Shown: positions 34,941-43,990, counted from the first letter of the stretch. The stretch: 64,000 nt of DNA from Paenibacillus tundrae (GCF_036884255.1 NZ_CP145605.1:4402001-4466000), one strand, 5' to 3'. The notes: generated by a model from the sequence alone, not told the origin. Numbers and translations: made by a program.

Positions 34941-35384
34941 TTGGCAGCGGAAATTAGTTATGTAACAACAGAGGAACAGCTCCAAGAAGCTCTGGAGATA
35001 CGCAATCAGGTTTTTGTAATCGAACAACAGGTACCCGCCGATCTGGAGATTGATCAATATGATGTTATTAGTCCCGATGCACACCATGTGTTATTGTATG
35101 CGGATGGACAAGCGGTAGCAACAGGACGTCTTCTCTATTACAGCAAGGATACCGCCAAAATGCAGCGTATCGCTGTACTTCAATCCCACCGTTCATTTGG
35201 TTATGGACGCGTGCTTTTGTTAGCGATGGAAGAGCGGGCACGAGAGTTAGGCCTAACGTATTCTGTACTGGATGCACAATGTCAGGCTCAGAAATTCTAC
35301 GAGAAATTAGGATACGAAGTGATTTCGGATGAACCTTTTTATGATGCAGGTATTCTGCATGTTCGGATGAGAAAAGCACTATAA
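34941..35384 (+). CDS. GNAT family N-acetyltransferase (YjcF-like)
   Basis: 147 residues. The acetyl-CoA loop is KMQRIAVLQSHRSFGYGRVLLLAMEE (shown in part), and the N-terminal IRNQVFVIEQQVPADLEID is typical of the YjcF/ElaA branch. C-terminal AQKFYEKLGYEVISDEPF is the usual GNAT end. Target unknown. The TTG at 34941 is preferred because AAGGA lies six bases upstream; an ATG at 34935 abuts the site. Single gene. Confidence 0.8.
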   Translation: MAAEISYVTTEEQLQEALEIRNQVFVIEQQVPADLEIDQYDVISPDAHHVLLYADGQAVATGRLLYYSKDTAKMQRIAVLQSHRSFGYGRVLLLAMEERARELGLTYSVLDAQCQAQKFYEKLGYEVISDEPFYDAGILHVRMRKAL

Positions 35385-35495
35385 TTAACACTTACGGCTT
35401 ATACTTCTCTTCTCCAATGCATACTTTCTACTATTCCGGACAGGATAAGGTTGAAACCAGAATCCTACTTGTTCAGATAAGGAGAGTGTGACAAC

Positions 35496-35732
35496 ATGGA
35501 TCAGACAACTCGTGAGAGCTTCACCGCCGTGCAGAAGAATGGAGATGGTGATCTGACTGCCTTTCAAACTTCAACAGGTCGGGTGTTAGATTATCAACAG
35601 GCACTGACAGAAGTACAGGCTGGCGCGATTGCTGGTGTCAATGTATTTAAGGGCAAGGATGGGGAGATGTATATCCGTGGTGATGCCGATGGCGATCCAA
35701 CGAATAATCTCGATCAACTGCCAAGCTTCTAA
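35496..35732 (+). CDS. DUF3892-type small protein
   Basis: 78 residues, compact, with NGDGDLTAFQTSTGRVLDYQ and AGVNVFKGKDGEMYIRGDAD, the pattern of the DUF3892 family of unknown function. AAGGAGAGTGTGACAAC precedes the ATG, and a clean terminator follows. Single gene. Confidence 0.75.
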   Translation: MDQTTRESFTAVQKNGDGDLTAFQTSTGRVLDYQQALTEVQAGAIAGVNVFKGKDGEMYIRGDADGDPTNNLDQLPSF

Positions 35733-35756
35733 ATTGAGAGCATCGAACTGATATAT

Positions 35757-35793
35757 AAAACGCTAATCCGTGTTAACGGGTTGGCGTTTTTGA
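35757..35793 (+). terminator. terminator of the DUF3892 gene
   Basis: AAAACGCTAATCCGT / ACGGGTTGGCGTTTT stem followed by TGATT; symmetric enough to act both ways. Confidence 0.75.
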
Positions 35794-35812
35794 TTACGCT
35801 TATTTTGCCGGT

Positions 35813-36094
35813 TTAATATTCCGTAAAATATTTCAGGGCATCCACTTTGGGTTTGGGCTTTTGAATCGGTGTAGTCACCTGCTCCCATGCCTGCAATATT
35901 TGAATACCTTCAAGTGTTGACTTGTTCTCCCAGTAAATATATTGTCTGCGCTCAAGCTCCTGCAAGGACTCTTGGATGAGCGCTTTACTTCTGCCTGTCT
36001 TGGTCTCCAACTCATCCATACGAGGCATACGACGGCGTTGTCCTGCGTAATTTACAATAATTCGTAAGACTTTACGATCAAAATCATTTAGCAT
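35813..36094 (-). CDS. winged-helix-like DNA-binding protein, second gene of an SOS-box operon
   Basis: 93 residues. The region RKVLRIIVNYAGQRRRMPRM and ETKTGRSKALIQESLQELERRQYIYWE reads as a winged helix: three helices with a recognition helix (SKALIQESLQELERR) and a wing. The C-terminal tail is Pro/Lys-rich. The start overlaps the WYL-like gene by 11 bases, so they are translationally coupled. HTH plus WYL domains in one polypeptide make up the PafBC/DriD class of DNA-damage regulators; here they would be split in two proteins. Function inferred only. Confidence 0.6.
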   Translation of the reverse strand: MLNDFDRKVLRIIVNYAGQRRRMPRMDELETKTGRSKALIQESLQELERRQYIYWENKSTLEGIQILQAWEQVTTPIQKPKPKVDALKYFTEY

Positions 36095-36299
36095 AGTCCA
36101 GCTTCCCTTCCTTCTGAAGTACTGGCCGCCAGGCTAGGATTCCCTGTTCAAGAAATGTTCGGGGAGCTCCATCTTTTCCTGCGGATGCTTTAATCAATCC
36201 ACCTCGTACACTGTTAATTCGAATCTGACGCTGTGTAATGTGCCCTGCACGATCCATGTATACAAGCTCAACCATCTGACCGATGTATTTACCTAACAT
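36084..36299 (-). CDS. WYL-like miniprotein, first gene of an SOS-box operon
   Basis: 71 residues. QMVELVYMDRAGHITQRQIR and the later GGLIKASAGKDGAPRTFLEQ follow the beta-strand pattern of a WYL domain core (YxDxxGxxTxRxI ... RxF), a nucleic-acid-sensing fold, but without the helical parts of a full WYL domain. AGGAGGGG precedes the ATG. The promoter carries two LexA boxes (36319-36332 and 36347-36360), so the gene should be induced by DNA damage. The family assignment is by eye and uncertain. Confidence 0.6.
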   Translation of the reverse strand: MLGKYIGQMVELVYMDRAGHITQRQIRINSVRGGLIKASAGKDGAPRTFLEQGILAWRPVLQKEGKLDYAK

Positions 36300-36318
36300 T
36301 AACGACCCCTCCTAAATA

Positions 36319-36332
36319 AGAACATATGTTTG
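36319..36332. promoter_or_regulatory. LexA/SOS box, downstream copy
   Basis: AGAACATATGTTTG against the Bacillus SOS consensus CGAACATATGTTCG (12 of 14). It lies just downstream of the -10 element of the operon promoter. Confidence 0.65.
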
Positions 36333-36338
36333 TTATTC

Positions 36339-36368
36339 ATTATATGCGAACATAAGTTCTTTATTCAA
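36339..36368 (-). promoter_or_regulatory. promoter of the SOS-box operon
   Basis: Minus strand TTGAAT, 18 bases, TATAAT (36339-36344). The two LexA boxes occupy the spacer and the region just after the -10 element. Confidence 0.65.
36347..36360. promoter_or_regulatory. LexA/SOS box, upstream copy
   Basis: CGAACATAAGTTCT: 12 of 14 against CGAACATATGTTCG, with both half-sites GAAC and GTTC complete. It lies inside the promoter spacer. Confidence 0.7.
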
Positions 36369-36395
36369 CAACTAAAAAAAGGATTTGGTAAAAAT

Positions 36396-36433
36396 AAAAC
36401 CAGACATCCCTCTGTTCAGGGCTGCCTGGTTTC
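36396..36433 (-). terminator. terminator of the DUF3889 gene
   Basis: Leftward AAACCAG.CAGCCCT / AGGGATG.CTGGTTT stem followed by TATTTTTACC. Confidence 0.7.
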
Positions 36434-36471
36434 TATGGAGCGAGCACTATCCGCTATAACAAGCTTTGCAC

Positions 36472-36795
36472 TCAGTGTCGATCTGATTCTGTAAATTGAA
36501 CGTTTTTTAATTGCTGAGTTGAAGGATTGAAATCAACATTGACATACACCGCAAATTCTCTACCGTCTTTGGCTCGTACCCATAACTTGAATTGCTCCCT
36601 AGACTGATTAGCTGTAAGAGAGGTACGACCAATATGTTTATAATCGACAATATCAACATTATACTTAGTCTGGGTTTCCTTAACCGCAATGATTCCCCAC
36701 TTCGCATAATCTGGTATCGTCGCTCCATTGCCTGTTGCAGAAACTCCCGTAAAACTGAGAATCACGGACATGAGAGTTACAATGAGCATTTTCAT
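36472..36795 (-). CDS. secreted DUF3889 family protein (YqzG/YhdC-like)
   Basis: 107 residues: Sec signal peptide (MKMLIVTLMSVILSFTGVSA, about 20) and a DUF3889 domain with DYAKWGIIAVKETQTKYNVD, then IVDYKHIGRTS and the last KNVQFTE. Small secreted proteins of unknown role in Bacilli. ATG 36795 follows AAGGAG at eight bases; the GTG at 36804 abuts it. Lies upstream of the catalase on the opposite strand. Confidence 0.8.
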   Translation of the reverse strand: MKMLIVTLMSVILSFTGVSATGNGATIPDYAKWGIIAVKETQTKYNVDIVDYKHIGRTSLTANQSREQFKLWVRAKDGREFAVYVNVDFNPSTQQLKNVQFTESDRH

Positions 36796-37063
36796 TTTAC
36801 TCACTCCTTGAGATTGTTTCCCATTAGCCTGCCCCGCTAGGGCTCCAATTACACCAAGAGCTTACAGTTATGATGATTGGATGCCTCACCCACAGAATCA
36901 TACTTACGATGAACTCATACCTAGTTGTTGAGGAATCGAAGCTCATCCCACAAAAGAACCATTTATGTATAAAACTGTTTGAACACCTCCAATCCAGTGT
37001 AATAGGCAAGTGACAGAACGACTTCACTGATCTAGCACTTATTCTAGAGGAGGTTACATTTGA

Positions 37064-37966
37064 ATGTTCAAACGCATGGATGAAATTGCAATTGAAATTC
37101 CTGATGTCGAGAAGCCGGATCCGAATGCAGCCGCAGCAATACAAGAATTGTTGGGTGGCAAATTCGGAGAAATGTCAACATTGAACAACTACCTCTATCA
37201 GTCCTTTAATTTCCGCTCCAAAGAGAAGTTAAAGCCGTTCTATGACCTTGTGATGAGTATTACTGCGGAAGAGCTAGGCCATGTTGAGCTCGTGTCACAC
37301 GGCATTAACAAATGTCTTAGAGGCTCAACAGAGTACAAAGAGCCTGATAACACCCCGCTAGGTTCCGTGAAGGATGCTCGCCTCTCGTATCACTACTTGG
37401 CAGGGGCACAAGGAGCTATGCCTTTTGATTCAATGGGGAATCCATGGACAGGTGCTAACGTCTTCAATAGCGGCAATCTCGTCGAGGATTTGCTACACAA
37501 TTTTTTCCTTGAATGTGGTGCACGTACCCATAAGATGAAAGTGTATGAAATGACCGATCATCCTGCAGCACGAGAAGTTGTTGGTTTCCTGCTCGTTCGT
37601 GGCGGCGTTCATGTTGTGGCTTATGCCAAAGCATTGGAGATCGCAACCGGCGTCAACGTAACAAAGCTGGTGCCGATTCCTTCCTTGAACAATAAAGCCT
37701 TTAATGAAACTCGCAAATATGAAGACAAAGGCGTACACACCAAGCTATATACGTGGAGTGATAATGATTTCAATGCAATCAATCAGATCTAGAAAGGAAC
37801 TCATCCTGAAGATGGGCTGCCTTTAGAGGTCATTCAAGGTGCACCAGAAGGTGTTCCTATACCTGAAGCTCCTCCGGTCGAGGAAGAGTTTGCTCCTGGC
37901 ATTTCACACGAGGACTTCAAAGAAATCGCACGTCGCCTCAAAATGGCCGGCAATATTACAGATTAA
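37064..37966 (+). pseudogene. manganese catalase interrupted by one in-frame TAG
   Basis: Reading frame 37064-37966 would encode 300 residues of a non-heme manganese catalase, but codon 243 is TAG (37790-37792). The first 242 residues keep all dimanganese ligands as in the Lactobacillus enzyme: E36, E70, H73, E150 and H183. After the stop, 57 codons continue without another stop and give KGTHPEDGLPLEVIQGAPEG, as expected of the family; homologues have Trp before this KG, so TGG to TAG is likely. AGGAGG precedes the ATG. Either a recent nonsense mutation, a sequencing error, or readthrough. The truncated protein may keep the active site. Confidence 0.8.
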
Positions 37967-38018
37967 ACTGGTTATTGTGTGATAAAGTTTGATCACCACT
38001 AACGAATATAGATAAGGT

Positions 38019-38061
38019 AAAGCCCTCAGTTCCTGCTCTTTGCATGGAATTGAGGGCTTCT
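38019..38061. terminator. terminator between the catalase and membrane-protein genes
   Basis: AAGCCCTCAGTTCC / GGAATTGAGGGCTT arms around a short loop; usable from both sides. Confidence 0.7.
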
Positions 38062-38096
38062 TGCATTTATAAATATTATGAGATTGACTCTATCGA

Positions 38097-38411
38097 TTAC
38101 TTACTGCTTGCCTTCTTATACATGTATCTTCCCCAGATCACCAAGGTCACACACAACAAAATAACACAGTATGCCCACACAAACAGCATGGCAAGTCCCA
38201 GTCCGATATTAGCATCCAAACGTTCATCAAACATCTCTGTATACAGTGCAAATCCAAGTGGTACCGCTCCCACGATAAACAGTCCAATCAGTCCAGCACC
38301 CCAGCGTTTTGACTCCCAGCCGGTTCCACCGCCGGAGAGCTTGCGAATGCCTTGGGTCAGAAGCAATAGAATTAAAATAAATCCAATGCAAGTCATCAAA
38401 ATTTTCAGCAT
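38097..38411 (-). CDS. integral membrane protein of unknown function
   Basis: 104 residues with three hydrophobic segments (about 5-22, 38-58 and 70-97) and a basic C-terminus. The GGGTGWESKRW loop after the first segment is distinctive but unknown to me. ATG 38411 stands eight bases after AAGGAGG, the best start; the ATG at 38417 is too close. Single gene. Bases 38412 to 38713 hold no gene I can support. Confidence 0.6.
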   Translation of the reverse strand: MLKILMTCIGFILILLLLTQGIRKLSGGGTGWESKRWGAGLIGLFIVGAVPLGFALYTEMFDERLDANIGLGLAMLFVWAYCVILLCVTLVIWGRYMYKKASSK

Positions 38412-38713
38412 TTTCATTACCTCCTTCTTCAAGATCAGGACGTAAAAATCGCAATCCTTCTCTTTATATTTTTTTGGATATATTCATGAACGATCATAAT
38501 CACATATTGCATAAGGCCGATACTTAAAATTACCCATTTGGCATGCAGTTACCACAAATCGTCTTCATCCTATCCATGCGCCCTCTTCCTCTCCACTTCC
38601 CACTTCCTTTGTATACGTTCATTTCATTCAAAGCGGTTCAGAGCAATTCATTAAATAAGCAATACTGCTGGTATCGTACAATCTACAATACGCTAGTCTT
38701 ATTTCATTCATAA

Positions 38714-38758
38714 CAAAAAAAGCCATCACCCGACTCCTTCCAAGTCAAGGCGATGGCA
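38714..38758 (-). terminator. terminator of the siderophore operon
   Basis: Leftward GCCATCGCCTTGACTTGG / AGTCGGGTGATGGC imperfect stem and a T run of seven. Confidence 0.75.
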
Positions 38759-38804
38759 TATATATAGAATTCCTTCTGAACAATTCTTAAAACTACATCA
38801 CGAG

Positions 38805-40529
38805 TTATGCCCCAAACTGAGCGTAATGCAGACGACTATACACGCCTCCTGCGGCAAGCAATTCATCATGACGTCCCTCTTCAGTGATGCCCTGCTCAGC
38901 CACGACGATTATGCGATCAGCATTCTTGATCGTAGCCAATCGGTGAGCAATGACAAGTGTTGTCCGGCCTTCAGACAATTCAGCAAGAGACTGCTGAATC
39001 GCTGCTTCTGTTTCGGTATCGAGTGCAGATGTCGCTTCGTCAAGAATCAGGATTGGCGGGTTTTTCAGGAACATTCGTGCAATAGACAAACGCTGCTTCT
39101 GTCCTCCAGACAACTTCACTCCGCGCTCCCCAATTAACGTATCCAGACCTTCTGGCATGGACAAAATCAAGCTCTCCATCTGGGCGCGACGAGCCGCCAT
39201 CCAGATTTCTTCTTCACTCGCATCCAATTTTCCATACGCGATATTCTCACGAATCGTGCCATCGAACAGGAATACATCCTGTTGAACGATACCGATCTGA
39301 CTACGCAATGAATCCAGCGTCATATTCCGGATCTCCTGTCCATCGATCAAGATGTGTCCTTCCAACACATCATAGAATCGAGGCAGCAGACTGCACAGTG
39401 TTGTTTTACCCGCCCCTGAAGGCCCCACAAGTGCAACCGTTTCACCTGCTCGAATACTTAAATTAACGTTTTTCAGCACAGGCTTCTGATCCGGCTCATC
39501 CGAATATCCAAAAGTCACTTGCTCATAACGGATATCCCCGCGTAGCTGCGACACCTTCACTGCACCAGGACGATCTTCTACATCTGGCTCCATATCAAGC
39601 AGATCTGTATACCGTTTGAAGCCTGCCATTCCTTTTGGATAGGTCTCAATGACGGAATTAATCTTCTGGATTGGCGTTAGGAATACGTTAGATAACATAA
39701 TAAATGCAATAAATTGACCGTAACTCATGCTTCCCTGAATGACAAACCACGTTCCACATACAAGTACAAAGAGAGAAACGAGTTTCATTAACATATAACT
39801 GATGGACGAATTCCACGCCATGATCTTGTAAGCAATCAACTTAGTTTGACGGAAACGACTATTGTTAACTGCAAATTGTGCTTTCTCATGCTCCTCATTA
39901 GCGAAAGCTTGAACAACACGAATTCCTGATACATTGTTTTCAACGCGAGCATTGAAATCGGCGATATCTCCGAACATTCGGCTAAACGCTTTGGACATCT
40001 TACTACCGAAGTATAAGGATATATAAATAATTAACGGCACAATGATAAACGTTAATATAGCGAGATTACCATTAATGCTCATCATGATACTGAAAGCACC
40101 CACCAATGTCATCACGGCGATAAATACATCCTCTGGTCCATGATGTGCAATCTCCCCAATATCCATCAGGTCATTCGTCATACGGGAGACCAGATGACCG
40201 GTTTTCGTATTATCGAAGAAACGGAATGATAGCTTCTGCACATGATCGAACAATTTTTTGCGCATATCCGTTTCAATGTTAATCCCCAGTTTATGACCCC
40301 AATAGGTTACCACGTAGTTCATGAAAGAACTGAGTAAATACACACCGAGCAATCCAAGACATGCCCATAAAATCCAGTCCCAGCGCCCTCCTGGCAGCAG
40401 TTCATCCACGACTTTATTTACAGCTAATGGAAATGCAAGCTCTAAAGCGGCTACGAAAATCGCACAGCTGAAGTCTAGAATAAATAGTTTTTTGTAAGGT
40501 CTATAATAGGCCATAAAACGGCGAAGCAT
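38805..40529 (-). CDS. exporter-type ABC transporter (membrane-spanning plus ATPase), siderophore-linked
   Basis: 574 residues: a six-helix type IV transmembrane domain (about 1-310) fused to an ATPase (about 335-574) with GPSGAGKTT (Walker A), LSGGQKQRLS (signature), ILILDEATS (Walker B) and an H-loop AHR. It should work as a homodimer or with a partner. Last gene of the Fur-box unit behind two FecCD permeases: in this place such proteins often handle siderophores (IrtAB-like uptake/reduction or export), a proposal from context. AAGGGGG precedes the ATG. Confidence 0.85.
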   Translation of the reverse strand: MLRRFMAYYRPYKKLFILDFSCAIFVAALELAFPLAVNKVVDELLPGGRWDWILWACLGLLGVYLLSSFMNYVVTYWGHKLGINIETDMRKKLFDHVQKLSFRFFDNTKTGHLVSRMTNDLMDIGEIAHHGPEDVFIAVMTLVGAFSIMMSINGNLAILTFIIVPLIIYISLYFGSKMSKAFSRMFGDIADFNARVENNVSGIRVVQAFANEEHEKAQFAVNNSRFRQTKLIAYKIMAWNSSISYMLMKLVSLFVLVCGTWFVIQGSMSYGQFIAFIMLSNVFLTPIQKINSVIETYPKGMAGFKRYTDLLDMEPDVEDRPGAVKVSQLRGDIRYEQVTFGYSDEPDQKPVLKNVNLSIRAGETVALVGPSGAGKTTLCSLLPRFYDVLEGHILIDGQEIRNMTLDSLRSQIGIVQQDVFLFDGTIRENIAYGKLDASEEEIWMAARRAQMESLILSMPEGLDTLIGERGVKLSGGQKQRLSIARMFLKNPPILILDEATSALDTETEAAIQQSLAELSEGRTTLVIAHRLATIKNADRIIVVAEQGITEEGRHDELLAAGGVYSRLHYAQFGA

Positions 40530-40574
40530 ATACAGATTTCCCCCTTATAGCAACCACTCCGTTATGATCACTTT

Positions 40575-41606
40575 CTATTTCGTCCTGCTCAAGAGATACA
40601 GGAAGTATGGTGCACCAATAATTGAAACTAGAATGCCGGCTGCCATCTCAGAAGGCTGTAGAATAACACGTCCTACAGTGTCTGCCACCAGAACCAACAA
40701 CGAACCGATCAACGCAGATGCAGGCAGCAAAAATTGATGCTTCGGTCCAACCAGACGACGAGCCAGATGTGGACCAATGAGTCCGACAAACCCAATACCA
40801 CCACTAACGGATACACATGACCCAGCAAGCCCTACCGCAGCAGCCAGCAAAATCAATCGTTCCCGATTTACCGGAGCACCAAGACCGGTTGCTGTCTGAT
40901 CCCCGAGATTAAGTACATTAAGTACACGAGCCTTATACAATACCAACGGAACCAAAATGACGATAAACGGTAGCAGTGCCCATACAAACTTCCAGTTGGA
41001 ACCCCAGATACTACCGGCCATCCAAGTGGCAACGAATTGATATTTCTCTGGGCTTAGTCTAAGGGTTAGCACGATCATTGCGGAACTAATCCCTGCGGCT
41101 ACCCCAATACCTGTAAGCAACATACGTGTAGGCATGATGCCCTCTCCCTTTTTATAAGAGAGTACGTAGATAAGGAATGCAGCAAAGCTTGAGCCGATCA
41201 AAGCCAGAATAGGCAGCAAAAAGATCGGAGCGGCTGTAGTTGTCGGAAAAAATGACACAAACAACATCACGACAAGCCCAGCTCCAGCATTAATCCCAAG
41301 GATACCCGGATCTGCCAAAGCATTGCGGGATACCCCCTGCAAAATCGCACCTGATAAAGCAAGACCAGCCCCAACTAATACGGCAATTACAATCCGCGGT
41401 AAACGAAATTCAAAGAGGATTAGCTCTTGCTTAGGCGTGCCGGCTCCAAACAGTGTTTTTAATACCTCAATTGCGGACAGCTTGGTAAACCCCGTGTTCA
41501 TGCTTATGATAAATGCAGATATAATTAGCGCACCAAGTACAAATAGTACAGCCGTGCTTTTCAGTCTCTTCTTACGCTCTGTTCCAACCATACTTGAGGA
41601 TGCCAT
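40575..41606 (-). CDS. iron-siderophore ABC permease, FecCD family
   Basis: 343 residues with nine to ten membrane helices. SGAILQGVSRNALADPGILGINAGAG and the cytoplasmic coupling loop GLIGPHLARRLVGPKHQFLLP are the family hallmarks. It pairs with the permease encoded just upstream; the stop codon and its start are two bases apart, so they are one transcript. Substrate not identifiable from the sequence. Confidence 0.9.
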   Translation of the reverse strand: MASSSMVGTERKKRLKSTAVLFVLGALIISAFIISMNTGFTKLSAIEVLKTLFGAGTPKQELILFEFRLPRIVIAVLVGAGLALSGAILQGVSRNALADPGILGINAGAGLVVMLFVSFFPTTTAAPIFLLPILALIGSSFAAFLIYVLSYKKGEGIMPTRMLLTGIGVAAGISSAMIVLTLRLSPEKYQFVATWMAGSIWGSNWKFVWALLPFIVILVPLVLYKARVLNVLNLGDQTATGLGAPVNRERLILLAAAVGLAGSCVSVSGGIGFVGLIGPHLARRLVGPKHQFLLPASALIGSLLVLVADTVGRVILQPSEMAAGILVSIIGAPYFLYLLSRTK

Positions 41607-41608
41607 CT

Positions 41609-42664
41609 TTACAGAGCTCTCCTTTCTTTCCGCGCCAGATACAGGAAGAAGGGTACCCCGATCAGGGCAACCAGAGCGCCTATTGGCATCTCGTATGGCG
41701 GGTTAATCATGCGTGCAGCCAGATCTGCAAATACAATAAGCAGACTTCCCAAGACGGCCGAACAAGGAATAATCCATCGATAATCGACTCCAACCAACTT
41801 ACGTGTAAGATGGGGAATGATAAGCCCAACAAAACCAACAGCGCCAACGATGGATACTGCTGTTCCTGCCAGAATAAGTACGACAATAAGACCAACGAGT
41901 TTAATGAGACCTGTACGTTGACCTAATCCCATAGCGATTTCTTCCCCGAGACTTAGCAGGGTAATCGATCGAGAGATGATCAAACCTCCAATGAGTGCAA
42001 TCAAAACCCAAGGGAACATAATCTCCAGTTGAGACCACTTGGTTCCTGCAACACCACCTGCTGTCCAGAAGGCAATATCTTGTCCCACTCTGTAATACAA
42101 AGCGATCCCTTCGCTAAAAGCGGACAACATTGCGGTTACCGCAGCACCAGCCAGGACAAGTCGCAAAGGTGTGAGACCCGATTTGGACGATGCACCGAAG
42201 CCGTAGACGAGCAAAACCCCAAGCCCTGCACCGAGGAAACAATACATAATGATGTACATATACGGTAGACCTGGGAAAAACGCAAAACAGATCGCAAGCG
42301 CGAACCCTGCACCTGCGTTCAGTCCGAGCAATCCCGAGTCCGCAAGCGGATTCCGCGTCATCCCTTGCATGATTGCGCCAGCTACGGCGAAGCAAGCACC
42401 GACCATTGCCCCACCTAAAATTCGGGGTAACCGAATTTCCCAAATAATCTGATGTTGGTTAATATCTGGGTTAAAGTTGAAGATGGCTTGCCATACCACA
42501 CTCAACTTAATACTTGCAGCTCCGAAGGAAACGGATAACGCCATGCTCAAAACAAGTAATATGGTTCCGCCGATCAAAATTAACGTTGCAGCCCAGGGAC
42601 GAGTATGTATTTTGGCTGTCGGCGATTCTGTATTCTGACTTGCTGATGAATCTTGAGGAATCAT
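41609..42664 (-). CDS. iron-siderophore ABC permease, FecCD family
   Basis: 351 residues, nine to ten membrane helices. Motifs AGAIMQGMTRNPLADSGLLGLNAGAG and GLIIPHLTRKLVGVDYRWIIP (the Gly-rich coupling loop). First gene of the operon, preceded by GAGGGTGG and, 80 bases upstream, a Fur box. The cytoplasmic ATPase (FhuC type) and the binding lipoprotein needed for uptake are not in this operon and must be encoded elsewhere. Confidence 0.9.
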   Translation of the reverse strand: MIPQDSSASQNTESPTAKIHTRPWAATLILIGGTILLVLSMALSVSFGAASIKLSVVWQAIFNFNPDINQHQIIWEIRLPRILGGAMVGACFAVAGAIMQGMTRNPLADSGLLGLNAGAGFALAICFAFFPGLPYMYIIMYCFLGAGLGVLLVYGFGASSKSGLTPLRLVLAGAAVTAMLSAFSEGIALYYRVGQDIAFWTAGGVAGTKWSQLEIMFPWVLIALIGGLIISRSITLLSLGEEIAMGLGQRTGLIKLVGLIVVLILAGTAVSIVGAVGFVGLIIPHLTRKLVGVDYRWIIPCSAVLGSLLIVFADLAARMINPPYEMPIGALVALIGVPFFLYLARKERRAL

Positions 42665-42741
42665 ATGCTGCCACCCTCGTTATGAGTGCAAACCGATTCT
42701 ATGTACATAACAATCACCTCTCTGTAAATGCCGAACTTTAA

Positions 42742-42756
42742 TGATATTGATTCTCA
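42742..42756. promoter_or_regulatory. Fur box upstream of the siderophore operon
   Basis: TGATATTGATTCTCA matches the 7-1-7 Fur/PerR-family consensus TGATAATNATTATCA in 12 of 14 defined positions. Its place between the start of the permease gene and the upstream region fits iron-responsive repression. Confidence 0.7.
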
Positions 42757-42898
42757 TTCCCATACAACATTGTATGTCAATGAACGATTTCTCGCAATGG
42801 ACAAAATGGACAAGTTTGTTGCACTTATTTTATTGGATAGCCCATTTAGAGCAAAAAAACGAGAAAATCATTAGTTCTATAGCTTTTTTTCTAATACA

Positions 42899-42933
42899 AA
42901 AAAAGCCACACTGGCAAAAACCCAGTATGGCTA
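42899..42933 (-). terminator. terminator of the glycerophosphodiesterase gene
   Basis: Leftward AGCCATACTGG / CCAGTGTGGCT stem, then TTTTTTTG. Confidence 0.8.
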
Positions 42934-43019
42934 TGTATACATATGTGTCCGCATGATGTTTACGTGTTATGTGTTATTCCTTTCTATATTTAGTCAATAC
43001 AATATGAAATATTAGATCA

Positions 43020-43757
43020 TCAACGCGTATGCGCAGCAGTCAATGCTGCCAATACATCAGGTACATCCGTAATGATGCCCTGAACTCCCATCTCAATCAT
43101 CGCTTTCATCTCTTCAGGATCATTCACGGTAAATGGATGAGTCGCCACCCCTTGCGCGATTGAAGCAGCAACCTCTTCTCGAGTCACGGCGAATTTATAA
43201 GGATGCAATGCGGACGCCTCCAACTTAACCGCGTAATCGTAAGGGCGATACAACTTTTCCATGTAAAGCAGCGCTGTTTGAATCTCGGGCGCCAGACGTT
43301 TACATCTCACTAAGGAAGCGTGATTGAAGCTAGAGAGAATGACCTGTTGCTCGAGATCCCAATCTCGAATAACCTGTACGATCTTCTCTTCCATTCCTTT
43401 GTAACTAACAATCCCATTTTTCAGTTCAAGATTCAGTAGGATCTTTTTCCCTCGAATTAGTCCAAATAGTTGCTCTAAAGACGGAATGCGCTCCGCTGCA
43501 AACGCTGGATGAAACCACGAGCCTGCATCAAGTTCTCGCAATTCCTCATAGGTCTTATCTTTGACCCAACCCTCTGCACCCGCTGTTCGCGTTAATGTCT
43601 CATCATGGATAAGCACGAGTCGACCATCGCTGGTCATCTGCACATCCGTCTCGATACCAGTAGCACCGAGTTCCAAACATCGTTCAAATGCAGCCATTGT
43701 ATTTTCTGGGCACACTGCCGATGCTCCTCGATGGGCAATAATCTCTACCTTTTTCAC
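43020..43757 (-). CDS. glycerophosphodiester phosphodiesterase
   Basis: 245 residues, GDPD TIM-barrel family. It splits glycerophosphodiesters to glycerol-3-phosphate and an alcohol, recycling lipids. IIAHRGASAVCPENTMAAF has the HRG-xxx-PENT motif, and ETDVQMTSDGRLVLIHDETL carries the calcium/magnesium ligands Glu-Asp and the catalytic His. The C-terminal VNDPEEM and GVQGIITDVPD are typical. Start GTG 43757 follows GAGGAGG. Single gene, cytosolic (no signal peptide). Confidence 0.92.
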   Translation of the reverse strand: MKKVEIIAHRGASAVCPENTMAAFERCLELGATGIETDVQMTSDGRLVLIHDETLTRTAGAEGWVKDKTYEELRELDAGSWFHPAFAAERIPSLEQLFGLIRGKKILLNLELKNGIVSYKGMEEKIVQVIRDWDLEQQVILSSFNHASLVRCKRLAPEIQTALLYMEKLYRPYDYAVKLEASALHPYKFAVTREEVAASIAQGVATHPFTVNDPEEMKAMIEMGVQGIITDVPDVLAALTAAHTR

Positions 43758-43990
43758 TTCCGTAGCCTCCTCACATTACATTCCTTATATCACCTCACTA
43801 TACATATCGTTTGTCATTCCAGTATTAACAGAACGTTTACTTATGTACTTGCTCATCGTCCAAGGTAAAGATATAGGGTAACATCCAGCAGGCTGGGGAT
43901 TCACTCATTTTTGCGAACTCAATCTGTGAATTTGACATAACATAGTATGAACGATAGATGTTTCTCACTGCGCCATAAGGAGGTTGACTA

